Source: Cryptomeria japonica (lineage: Eukaryota; Streptophyta; Pinopsida; Cupressales; Cupressaceae). From it: a DNA stretch of 64,000 nucleotides. The notes under the pieces were generated by a model. The model made no database searches, was not told the origin of the DNA, and saw nothing but the letters and a program-made list of their open reading frames with translations. The stretch spans positions 879,317,220 to 879,381,219 of the forward strand of contig NC_081409.1 of assembly GCF_030272615.1 (NCBI RefSeq), written 5' to 3'. The position numbers and the translations under genes are program-made. Positions 34,357 to 44,787 of this stretch are shown here, one piece after another. Position 1 is the stretch's first letter. Each line of letters begins with the position of its first letter.

Positions 34357-35164
34357 TTCACTAATGGATTAGTTAGTTCATCATGTAATAGAATGCTTTA
34401 TTAGTTTTGTTAGTTTCTTGACTAGAAAACTCTTGTGATTATCTATTGAATGAGTTGGTGATGATTAATATTTGTAGTCGGGAGAATTTTTTCATAGACA
34501 TTAGAGGATAATGGTGTAGGTTACATAGATGCTACATTTTATTTGCATATATGGAATAATATGACACATTGCATAACTAGTTATTTTGTTGTCATTTATA
34601 ATGTGTTTTTTTATCTTTTCATTTACTATGTATAGGATTTATTTCTCTATCATGAATACTTGAACACTCTTGAAAATTAAATCTTTGGTTATGTAATTTG
34701 AGGATTAGAAATTGCATTTAAACATAAATCATAAATCATAAATCAATTGATAGTAAACTTAGTTATGCTGTAAAACAAGAAGTAGAAAGAAAGAAAAAAG
34801 CTAAGACAAAATGTACAAAATAATCTTCTTTTTTTTAACAATTTTGAAAAGGAAATGGGAATTAATAAAAAATAAGTGGTTGATAATTTTATGTGTGATT
34901 ATGAAATGAGTCTGAAACTAGATCATAGAAATATTTTATAAGAGATTTTTTAATGTGCTAGTTCAAGTAGAAATCTAGTTGGATAAACAAGTCATGTATA
35001 GTATCCTTATTTTAGTTGGATATGTATAATAAATTATATTTAATTAATTACATTGATAGGCATAAGTCTATAGTGGGAGACATATAGTACCTTAACATCC
35101 ATGTACATAAAAAGGTTTTCCTAAACCTCAGTAAAAAAATAAAAATCTAGTCATCATTAATTTT
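34357..35164. other. Non-coding, AT-rich
   Basis: No coding frame or known element was recognised between the solo LTR and the LINE L2 tail. Confidence 0.5.
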
Positions 35165-35321
35165 TGTTTTTTTTTTAATAAAAGTGGCAAAGCCACTAAA
35201 CAATTTTATTAATATAAAAAAGTTTACAAGAAAACCTAGTTCAAAAGAGAATACTAGCAGGAAAGAAAACCTCTGGTTATAGTTCTTGAGCAGAATCCCA
35301 TATAGGAATACAAGTTTGATA

Positions 35322-37090
35322 TCACCCTATACATAAGAGGATACCAAAACCCAACCCAGCACTAAACCAAAAAGTTCCACAACCCCCCCCTCCCCGCCCC
35401 TCACAGAATATTACAAGCAAAAAACCCATAAGAAAATATACATCATGACTCAAGATACCATGCACTTGAACTTTCATCTGGAGGCACAGAAAAAGAAGAG
35501 CATGGAACCACATCATCACCTGAGGAAGGAGGAATCTACAACGGCTTGACCAAATGAGGGGTTCCAGACAGCCACACCAGTTTCTAAAAGAGAGTCAATC
35601 TTGGTAAAAATATCAAGAGCAACAACTAAATAGAGAGGAGGGACATGATCAGTCAACCCTTCAAATTGCACCAAAGTGTCCTTATAGGTTAAAAGCATGG
35701 AGTTATGTCACACTTTGGTCCAACTGAGGGTTGTCCAGCCAGACCGAGTCGGGTTGGACTACCCCCGGGTCGCATGGCGCCACGTGGCACCTACGTAGTG
35801 CCAAAGTGGCGCCAGAAGTCTGGCCAGACTCCCTCAATTCAAATGACTTCATTCAAAAAAAAAAAAAAAATTATTGTTAGAACTAAGGTTAGTCTGGCCA
35901 GACTAGCCTATATGTCATGTGATGTGGCACAAAAAAAGGTGAAAAACTCTGTATTTCTAAAACTTTTCACTTCTACTCAATTTTTCTTCAAGCAGAATAT
36001 TTTTTTACAAAAATAAAAAAATACCCTTTTGTAGAGCTCAAAGTCACGAATCTGGACATATATTTTTTTTAGTATTTTGATTAATTTTAATATTTTTTAA
36101 TAATTAGACATTGCAAGTAGGTTTTTAAAGTTAAAAAAGAGGTTGATTAGAAATTTTTTTAAAATTATTAAATGATATTAAAAAAAAAATTTAAATATTT
36201 TTCACTAGATGAGAGAATCTTCTCGAAAAGGGTTTTTTTTTGGTTAATGATAAATTTAGTAGTCAAAAGGTGACGTCGAATGAAAACTATCAAATTTAGC
36301 TATGTTGGACTTCAAAATATTATAACGAGAAAAATATACATCAAAATTAATCTATTTATTTTTTAACACTACATATATATGTTCTCTATTTGAAAAAAAA
36401 AAAAAAAAAGGTCTATTTTCATTTTTTTTGTTGACGTCGACTAGAACCCTTGATTTTCAGCATTTTTCAGCAATGAAAAATCTAACTTTGAATTTATAAA
36501 ATAAATGTCAATTTTATTTTTCAAAAAAATTAAAAAATAACAGACCGAAATTTTTCATGCGGTCGAAGTTAAATTGTTTTAGTTGTGTTGGTTGGTTCCT
36601 TTATAAAAGTGTGACACGGGTTTGTGCTTTTACCCCATAACAATCACCAATTAATCCACACCTGGCAACAAAAAACAATTCTCCACACCATCCATTAGCA
36701 AGTAGCTCAGTAGTAGGCAAGAAACCACCATAAGGGAACAAACCATGATCAAAATTGTAAAAAAGACATAGCATAATCCACATCATTAGAAGAGCAGAGT
36801 GATGAGACCAGGAAGGTATCAGCCAAAGCCTGAACCATAGGAGCATCCAGAAGAAAATCCATACACACAGTGAGAAAATGAGAAATAATCTCAAATAAAC
36901 TAACATCTACATTTTCCACCAACCAAGATTTGCCCACCACCTTCCTAATGGCATAAGGAACATTTGAAGAACACAAATTAAAAATTCTACCAAGCTTCTC
37001 ATCATCATAAGCATAAAAATCCTAAAAGTCTCCACATTTTGCAGGAACACGGACTCTGTAACGTTCTATAGCCAAAATAGACAACATATG
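35322..37090 (-). pseudogene. LINE L2 3' coding block downstream of RNase H
   Basis: After the RNase H and about 630 bp of untranslated-looking sequence, the minus strand has protein-like frames: LSILAIERYRVRVPAKCGDF, YDDEKLGRIFNLCSSNVPYA, LLDAPMVQALADTFLVSS, then on the other side of the 35706-36616 insertion LLTYKDTLVQFEGLTDHVPP and LDIFTKIDSLLETGVAVWNP. No family is recognised. Its position matches that of ORF3 in LINE L1, but the two sequences are not obviously alike. Frames are broken, so this may be an ORF remnant rather than a single gene. Confidence 0.4.
35706..36616. mobile_element. TIR-bounded insertion in LINE L2 (putative DNA transposon)
   Basis: A 911-bp segment with 11-bp terminal inverted repeats (TGTCACACTTT at 35706 and its complement AAAGTGTGACA at 36606-36616). 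The left end is GC-rich with a palindrome AGTCTGGCCAGACT present twice (35817-35830 and 35891-35904); the rest is AT-rich. It encodes nothing convincing, so it would be non-autonomous. No target duplication is visible, so the superfamily is not assigned. Confidence 0.5.
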
Positions 37091-37724
37091 GAAATCCATA
37101 AACCACAACTAACAATGAAACAAACTTCACAATACCGAGCAATATAAATCAATTCCATCATTAATGGCAGCACCGATTTGCAAGAAAAATGAATGCAATG
37201 TTTGATATCACACACGAGCCGATATTATTGACTCAACTAAAATCTCGAACAAGGCAATACAACCATAAATCCATATGATCACAAGAGATAAGAAAAGACA
37301 AAAAAAAATATGATCACCCAGCACATCATAACATGTGTTCCAAGAGAACAACTAAGATAGGACAAGAGATCAATTCGCATATAACAACTTGACGTAGTAA
37401 TGATTGAACAATACTATGCCACAATAAGCAAGTACAGATGAAACAAGAGAAGAGCGCCGCCTATCATGATGACATAAAATTCCTCAAGAAAAAAATTTCA
37501 GCATATAACAAATAATCATCAAGCATTAAAGGAATAAAACAAATGCCTACATTTATAAGCACGGAAGGAACCGCCCCCAATACTACACACTCAAATGCCT
37601 AACATTAGGGAAAGTGCCAACATAAATTCATGTCATGTCATGTCATGACATATGTGAATAGCACCACCCCCAATACTAGCCACCGAAGTGCCTAACCTTA
37701 GAGGGAATGCCAACCAAATCCATA
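37091..37724. other. Spacer inside LINE L2
   Basis: Non-coding between the RNase H and the 3' coding block. It contains an imperfect direct repeat of a CACCCCCAATACTA...TGCCTAAC theme (37570-37610 and 37665-37700) and a run of TGTCA / TGACA near 37635. Confidence 0.5.
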
Positions 37725-38164
37725 TTAATATATAATTTTTAAACAAGAGGAAGGAATATCAGAAGAAGCAATCTCCAAGTATTTGGATTGATCAACTATT
37801 GCCTTATTATCAATTAAATCAACAATGCAATTAATCTCCCTATAGCAATGAGAAATAGAAAATGAATTAAAAAATTGTAATTGCCCAAGGATTCGATCCA
37901 AGAGGTATTGTTGTTGTTGGGAGGAACATTTGTTCTTAGAAATAGCATGAAAAGTCACCATAGAATCGCCTTCAATTACAATATATTTAATATTTAGAGA
38001 CATAGCTAAATCCAAACCAAATGATAAAGCATGCAACTCGGTAGAATTGTTGGTCCCAATACCAATAAATTTACAAGCAACCCTAATGATTTTCAAGTTA
38101 TGATCAAAGATGACTACTCCAATCCCTAAATTTCCAAGATTACCCTTAGCAGCACCATCATAAT
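37725..38164 (-). pseudogene. LINE L2 RNase H (RVT_3 type)
   Basis: Plant LINE RNase H. FKLNYDGAAKGNLGNLG (about 38130-38170) carries the first Asp, NNSTELHALSFGL the Glu, YIVIEGDSMVTFHAI the second Asp and SHCYREINCIVDLIDNKA the last. The frame is nearly open over 123 codons. This archaeal-like RNase H is typical of plant L1 elements. Confidence 0.75.
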
Positions 38165-39310
38165 TTAGTTTAAATTTGAATTGTGGGGGAGGGGTCCATT
38201 TAGCATTTCTTCATTTAATAACAGAGGATAACCCCATAGCCACCAAACCATGAGAGGGGATGACTTGAAGAGCCTTCCAATTCCAAGTGACCTAATTATC
38301 CCAGTGAGAAAAGGAATGTAGATGATCCAAATTCTTGTAAATAAAGGAAAGAACCACTTAGGATATAGAAGATTCAATTCTACCCAATACATCAGCCAAG
38401 GGGGAGGATTTATTTTTTTAAATTCTATTATTCCTCTCAAGCCATATATTCTAAATAATAATAGAAGGGGCAACAATCCAAAGGCATGAATAGAACAAAA
38501 AAGAGTATAACAAAGGCCAGGCCATGAATTGAGACAAAAGATCAGGTTTAGATAGCAAAAACCCAACCAAGCTTGCCAAAAAGCCAATACCAGTAGTCTA
38601 AAGAAAAAGAACAACGAACAAATAGATGATCAGAAGATTCCATGAAGAAACCACAAAACACACAAGGGAAAATGGATGTAATCCCAAGCCTATCTAATCC
38701 CATCCCAATGAGAACTATATCTTGTACTTCTAACCAGGCAAAAGTTACAGCTTTGGGGAGACAAGTCGAATGCCAAAAAAGCTTCGAAGACTATGAAGAC
38801 AAGAAAGAGGGAGGAGACAATGACATATAACCATCTTTAACTGTGTAAGAGCCTAACACATTCTTAGTCCAAATCAATTCATCATCAAGGTCCTGATATA
38901 CAAGCGGTCTCTTAACCTCCTCTACATAAGTGTCCTTAAGTTCATGATCCATAGATAGAAAATCAATAGATTTCTAGTGAAACACTAGATAGGGTCCCAA
39001 GACATCCATATAACAATAATCTCAAACAAACAAACCCCAACAGGTTTTAAGAGTATCTAACAGAGGGGACCAATCTCAGACACTAATCATAGTAGCATGC
39101 CCATTCCAGACTTCATCCCAAAACCTAGCCTTTCTCCCATTATGGATCACCCAATACAAATGAGGAAGAATGGTCGATCTGCAATTAGCCATCAAATTCC
39201 AAATAGAAAATCCTTTTGGAAGGGAGGAAGTAGTGAATAACATTTCTCTAGGACCCCCTCCCAAATACTTAGCAAACATAAGAGAAGCCCATTTGCTTCA
39301 GGATCATTGT
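38165..39310 (-). pseudogene. LINE L2 ORF2: RT C-terminal region and zf-RVT
   Basis: MFAKYLGGGPREMLF, then WNLMANCRSTILPHLYWVIH and NGRKARFWDEVWNG correspond to the 'W.IGNG..V.FW.D.W' block that follows RT in plant LINEs. Downstream (about 38600-38700, minus strand) a CVFCGFFMESSDHLFVRC block is the zf-RVT cysteine cluster. LFRIYGLRGIIEFKK (about 38420) matches the 'IW.ERN.R.F' motif in a shifted frame. Several frameshifts and stops. Confidence 0.65.
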
Positions 39311-39706
39311 TTTAATATAAACAGCAACCATATAAATACTAACTAAAAATAAGCAATGATAAAGACATAATCGGAGGCTCGTGGTTGTCTACGTGAAACA
39401 TGTTTGATATTAATTGAAGATCATTTTTGGGAAACTTAGTAGAGAATCCTAGTAGCAACTTGACCCTCAATGGGTACTACAATCATTTTCTATCTTAAGG
39501 CTTTCAAGTTAGACATAGTTGTGATGATCCAATCACTTGGAGGTTAGACACTTATAGATGCATATGATTTAGTTACAAGGGGAAAAAATAATTTAATAGA
39601 TTCTAGGACATTGCCACCTAGGCTACCTATGCCTATATTTCATGAATTGTCCATACCACCCCAAGAGGAGATCCTGATAGAATCTGAAAAGACAAATAAC
39701 CTAGAA
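39311..39706. other. Non-coding between LINE L2 and the LTR of element C
   Basis: No supported frame. Probably flank of element C, with the junction that truncated LINE L2. Confidence 0.45.
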
Positions 39707-40131
39707 TAGTTAGTGCAAATTAATAATAAAATTGTGAATGGAAATGATACATTATCAAAATAACAACACAAAGTTAGTCTCCAAGAGAGAAATACAAATG
39801 TGTAAAAGTAAAATAGCATTAGGAGAATGCAAGAGAAAAAAGTTGTAGAATGCAATTACAATGCAATAGAATGGAATAGAAAGACTAGCTAGGAGTGAGT
39901 ATATATATGAAATGAGAGAGGGGAGAGGTGGAAAATACAACCAATGGCAAGAGATCACCACAATAGCTTAAAAATAGCAAGTGTAACTTCCATGGAAGAT
40001 GTCGACACCTTGCACCCACTCACACTAATACTCACTTAATTAATCCTAAGCAATCTTAAAATAAAATTGTAGGAAAAATATAAGAATAGGAAAATAAATA
40101 ACCAACTAAGAAATAAAATCCTACACTAACA
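39707..40131 (-). repeat. 3' LTR of element C
   Basis: Minus strand starts TGTTAGTGTAGG after the purine tract and ends near GCACTAACTA, an imperfect match to the inverse of its start. About 425 bp. A TATATATA run at about 39898-39906 could be its TATA box. The left end is approximate because the other LTR is outside the window. Confidence 0.65.
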
Positions 40132-40140
40132 ACCCCCCTT
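40132..40140 (-). other. Polypurine tract of element C
   Basis: Minus strand AAGGGGGGT next to the LTR start. Confidence 0.7.
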
Positions 40141-40293
40141 AAGCATAACTTAGGTGGAGAAAAGGATGATGGGTCTAAGCAAGTGATGCCATATTAGGTA
40201 CCCATGTACACAGAATTCCCCCTCCCCTAAAGAGAAGAAGTGCCCTCCACCCCACCTCCCCTCCCAAGATATAGAAGAAGGCCCCTGATAAAT

Positions 40294-40297
<4 letters not shown>

Positions 40298-40327
<30 letters not shown>
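40298..40327. repeat. GA microsatellite
   Basis: About 15 GA units in the 3' untranslated part of element C, between the RNase H end and the purine tract. Confidence 0.9.
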
Positions 40328-40330
<3 letters not shown>

Positions 40331-40369
40331 AGGACTAAGAAGCCCCCCCAAACTAGACACCTATCGCAC

Positions 40370-42801
40370 CCCCAACAAAGCTTGCAAATGAAAAAACATG
40401 GTCTTGGTGAAGGGTTTGGTGAAGATGTCTGCAATCGGATCTAATGTTGGGCAATACTTCAGATCAATGATTTGATCATGTATCAAATCCCGAATATAGT
40501 GCATGTGGATCTCAATATATTTGGTCCTCTAATGATGGACTGAATTATGAGAGATTTGTATGGCACGCTGGTTGTCACAAAAGATGATTGTTGGATTCTG
40601 AAAATAAATGCCAAACTTAGTGACATTGTTCTGAAGCCAAATAGCCTTAGTAGAAATGTTAAATCCTCCTCGATACTCGGCCTCTGTAGATGAAAGAGCA
40701 ATTGCTGACTACTTCTTGCTTGACCAAAAAACTAGACTGGACCTAAGAGAGAAGTAATATCTTGAAGTAGACTTGCAATCTTGAGAATCACCTGCCCAAT
40801 ATGAATCTTTGTGTATCCCACTAAGTCAAAATATGTGCCCTTTGTATAGATAATTTCATAACTATGAGTACCCTTAATGTAGTGAAGAATCCTCTTAGTT
40901 GGTTTATAGTGCAGTTCATGGGGCTCTTGCATGAATTGAGAAACCATTTCTACATCATGAAATGGCAAGTCTCATGCGAGTCAAGTATACGAGACTAACA
41001 AGTTGTCGATATAAAGTGTCATCAACCAAAGGTGAAGAACACTTAACCTCAAGTTGACCTTAGACAAAAAATGAGGTGTAGGATTACAGTCAACCTTGAA
41101 AAATCTAGAGAGGATATCAAGAGCATACGTAGGTTGTGCAAGGAATATCACTGATGAAGACTAGGTGATCTCCATACCCAAGAAGTAGTGAAAAAGGCCT
41201 AAGTCTATCATCAAGAAACGATCATGAAGGGCAATTTTTACTACATGAATGGTGGATGAGTGACTCCCTATGATCAACAAGTCATCAACATAGAGAACCA
41301 AAAAAGTGAGAGTATCATCCTGCTACAAAATGTAGACATTCGAATCAAAATGGAAACACAGGAACCCAACTATCAGAATAAAGGAGTCCATTTTGGAATA
41401 TCAAATTTGAGGGGTCTGTTTGAGGCCATAGAGAGACTTCTAAAGATGATAAACAAGTGAAGGATCCTGAATCAACCCCTGTGGTTGCTCCATATATATC
41501 TCCTCCTGAAGCTCACCATGAAGAAAATCACTCTTCATATCCATTTGATGAACTTACCATCTATGAGCTACAGCAATAGCGAGGACAAGTCAGATAGAAC
41601 TCAGCTTGGAAACTAGTGTAAAATTCTAAAAGTAGTCGATCCCAAGAACCTAGGAGAATCTTTTAGCAAACAAGCAAGCCTTATGTTTATCAACTGACCC
41701 ATTTAAGGAAAATTTTGTCTAATAGATCTACTTTCTTCAAACAAGTTTTCTTCCCTTAGGAAGAGGGACAAGATCCCATGTGTGGTTCCTCTCCAAGGAA
41801 TTGAACTCTTCCTTCATAGCTACATCCCTCTCGAGAACACCTAAAGCTTCTCGAAAGGATTGTAGATTAGAAGTTTAAGCAATAAAGAGATGTCGAGCCT
41901 ATTGAAATTGTGACCTTATTCTTTTAGTATCTAAAGGATCACCAACCCAATCACCTGTTGACTCTAGTGTCTTATGAGCCCAAAGAGGTCCTAAGACTAG
42001 AGAATTTGGAGGAGAATCAACATCCTCTTAATGATGACTATGGGAGGAATGTGAATACTCATCATTACCATCTAAAGAGGAGAAAGAATACTCCTCATCA
42101 AAAGTAGGAGAATTAAGATCTTCTAAATAGTTGTCATCATGATGTAGTGGATCCAATATGATAGTGGATGGAGAAGTGATACAAAAAGATCTAGAATAAC
42201 TCTCCTCAAATCAAAAACTCCTCTCAATGAACAACTCATGAGTGGTAGGATCAAGTAACCCATAGCCTTTGACATCATCTTGATATCTAACAAATATTCA
42301 AGGCTTACTCTATGGACCCATAGCCTTGCATTTGTCTATTGGAATATGGGCCCATGCATGAGAAACAAACACTTGAAAGTGATTAACTGAGGGTTTCCAA
42401 CAAGTCCAAGCTTCAAAGGGTGTTACCCACTTTACAACTTTGTGAGGGACTTGGTTCCACATATAATACACATAGTTAATGGCTTTTGCCCAATATGGTG
42501 GTGCCAAATATTTGGAGTGAATATATAATTGGACATTTCTTTCAAGGACCAATTTTTTCATTTTATTGAAGACTGTAGGGAACTATACAGTTGCAAGTCA
42601 ATGCCCTTAGATAAACAAAACTTCTCAAACTTGTTGTTGACATTCTCCCCCACCATTATCTGTACAAATGACTTTGATAGATTTCCTATATTATTTCTCT
42701 ACAAATTATTTATAGTCCAAGAATGAATCAAATACTTTAGACTTTTTTTTGAGAAAATATACAGAGGTGTATCTAGAAAAAGCATCAATAAATATCAAAA
42801 C
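40370..42801 (-). pseudogene. pol: Copia pol: integrase core, RT, RNase H (element C)
   Basis: Integrase core near 42640-42800 (VLIFIDAFSRYTSVYFL and VICTDNGG), a C-terminal integrase block (42310-42561: YLAPPYWAKAINYVYYMWNQ then VTPFEAW), the RT with YVDD at 41281-41292 (LYVDDLLI), and RNase H ending in DNQRAIQI and ADIFTKPF-like blocks (40380-40600). Many stops and frame changes make it dead. The integrase continues, at its N-terminal side, at 63502-64000. Confidence 0.8.
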
Positions 42802-43962
42802 TCTTGAACGTACATCGGATGTTGAGAGGGGGGGTGAATCAGCATAAACCAAATTTTGGACCTTAATCTTATATTAACACATTTATTTCAAATAACAAAC
42901 TTTCATAAATAATTAAATGAAAACACCATAAAATCATTCACATCAATTGCACATGGTCACCAGAATTCATTTGTGGAAAACCTAAACTAGGAAAAACCAT
43001 GGTGAGCACTTGCTCACAGAAATGATCCACTATATAAAATGATTTACAAAAGAGGTAGCTCACTGCTCTAGACTTGCAGACAAAGGCTACTCTTGGGGCA
43101 AGATACAAAAGGAGGACATGCAAATATGAAGCTAACTACTACAGGGCAAGATACAAAATTATCACTTTCAAAAATAGAATTGTATGAATGATAGCATCTT
43201 AGTATGTTGGTTACAGTCTCTATTATTGCACAATATATGACCTTACTCAAATATCCAGACCTCCAAGTCTATGGATCTCTACTCTGCTATCAATTGTCTC
43301 CTCTATACCATAAACCCTTCTGATATAGCCACTACAAACACATTGACATACACCAAATTTCATATACTCATTGTTGAATTCCACAAACACATTTCACACA
43401 TCTCTCTCTTTATTTTCAACAAATCATTGGATATATGTACCAATCTGAAACACAACATCCACACCAAGTCGGCCAAAAGGAAGATTGTAACGTGAACGCA
43501 TATTTTCGAACAAAGATATACTTGACCGGACCAAAATATGAAATATATAGAACATAAGCCAGACCTAAACAAATAACACTAGACCAAAATAATAATTCAC
43601 ATGCAATCATCGAACCAAGAAATATATATTACATCTAACTTCAATAACATAACCCAACACATATACCAATTATGTTATTTCACAAATGAAATAGTATAAA
43701 CCAAAACAAACAACTCTCGAACCACAAAGATAAAGCTTCCAACTATCCTTGACATAAAAAATAAGTTGATATCAATCAAATCAACCAGAAATACAAACTA
43801 TCTACATCCAAACCATAGGACCAATCATAGCAACCTTTGGTCTAAAAACATAACTGCAAATACTCCAGCTATATATCCAACTCAACTCATGTTCAGACTA
43901 GAACTTATTAGGACCACATTGTTTGACATCAATAACAAAAAAGCACACAACTGTAATAATCA
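42802..43962 (-). repeat. 3' LTR of element B
   Basis: 1,161 bp, collinear with the pieces of the 5' LTR (53842-53906, 54335-55116, 63183-63501). The minus strand starts TGATTATTACAG after the purine tract. Its other end has drifted (TCTTGAACG against TGTTAAACA in the 5' LTR). It contains the C-tract motif at about 42828-42842. Confidence 0.8.
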
Positions 43963-43971
43963 CCCCCTTTG
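43963..43971 (-). other. Polypurine tract of element B
   Basis: Minus strand CAAAGGGGG directly before the LTR start, preceded by TTTTCCATCAATGA. Such a tract is common before the 3' LTR of Copia/Sire-type elements. Confidence 0.75.
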
Positions 43972-44159
43972 TCATTGATGGAAAATAAGCAAAAATGTTT
44001 TCACACATAGCAAGCCTTTGAATATCAAATATCAACACCCCCTAACAATAATATCTCTAAAATGGATATCAAACATTTTTCAGTATCTTTCTCCCCTTTT
44101 CCATCAAAGACAAAGGTCAAAAACACATTTAATGTCAAAATCATTCAGAATTACCCGGC

Positions 44160-44670
44160 CAAATATCTTTGAAATGTTTCTTTAACCTGATCACCAAGGC
44201 ATTCCAAGTATGAGTAGCAGCATCCAGCATCTTGCTCTAACATTCATAGCTAATACACTTATTTACCACATCATCAAAATAATTTATATCCTTAGCAACC
44301 TTCTCAATACTCTTTTCTTCAACCATGATCTTGAACATGAGCAAAGTTTTAATTTTATGTCAGCTCTCAACTCTACAAATATTCTCTCATATACTCATCT
44401 CTTTGACTCTTTCTCAATGATAAATGAGCATGCAATTCTCAAGCCTTATCTCTTTATTTTCCATAAACATCTTAACAAATTTTGTAGTTCTTTGTCATTT
44501 CCACCAAGACTCAATTCGGTCAATTTCATCTTTGAACTTTTGTGTGGCAACAGGCCACCTTAAACAAAAATGTATAACATTTCAGCCACTTCCATAGGCT
44601 TCCTAAAATTCATTAGATTAAGAATGAGCACCTGATGTGCTCTTTTGTATTTTTCTAACATCTTTTCTTG
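44160..44670 (-). pseudogene. Unknown ORF of element B, downstream part
   Basis: Minus-strand frames, broken by shifts, reading LEKYKRAHQVLILNLMNF, KFKDEIDRIESWWK, IMVEEKSIEKVAKDINYFDD and VVNKCISYEC. It continues the ORF of 50467-50957 once the D insertion is removed. Mostly helical and charged, and not recognised. It ends shortly before the 3' LTR of B. Confidence 0.45.
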
Positions 44671-44772
44671 AAATGCATAAATAGGTCCCGGTTAGGGAAG
44701 AATATGTCATCGCCAAGGTGAGGACCCAAAATATGGTTAAAATTGCATGGGTCACAATTTTATGACAATACA
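44671..44772 (-). repeat. 3' LTR remnant of element D
   Basis: Minus strand TGTATTGTCATAAAATTG and on; 95 bp match the start of the 5' LTR. After that B sequence follows directly, so the rest of this LTR is deleted. Confidence 0.6.
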
Positions 44773-44787
44773 TTTAGCCCCTACTTT

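Larger units (their letters stand above)
35165..39310 (-). mobile_element. LINE L2, 5'-truncated and decayed
   Basis: A minus-strand L1-type LINE fragment. It holds the C-terminal part of ORF2 (RT tail, zf-RVT region and RNase H; 37725-39279) and a further 3' coding block (35322-37090), and ends in an A-rich tail (minus strand TATTAAAAAAAAAACAAAAA at about 35160-35180). The 5' part, including endonuclease and RT palm, is missing. A TIR-bounded insertion lies at 35706-36616. No target duplication was found. Confidence 0.7.
39707..42801 (-). mobile_element. Copia element C, 3' part
   Basis: Minus-strand Copia: integrase core, RT and RNase H, polypurine tract and 3' LTR. Its integrase is cut at 42801 by element B and resumes at 63502, beyond B. 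The remaining 5' part runs off the right edge of the window. Copia order (INT before RT) is clear. Confidence 0.85.
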
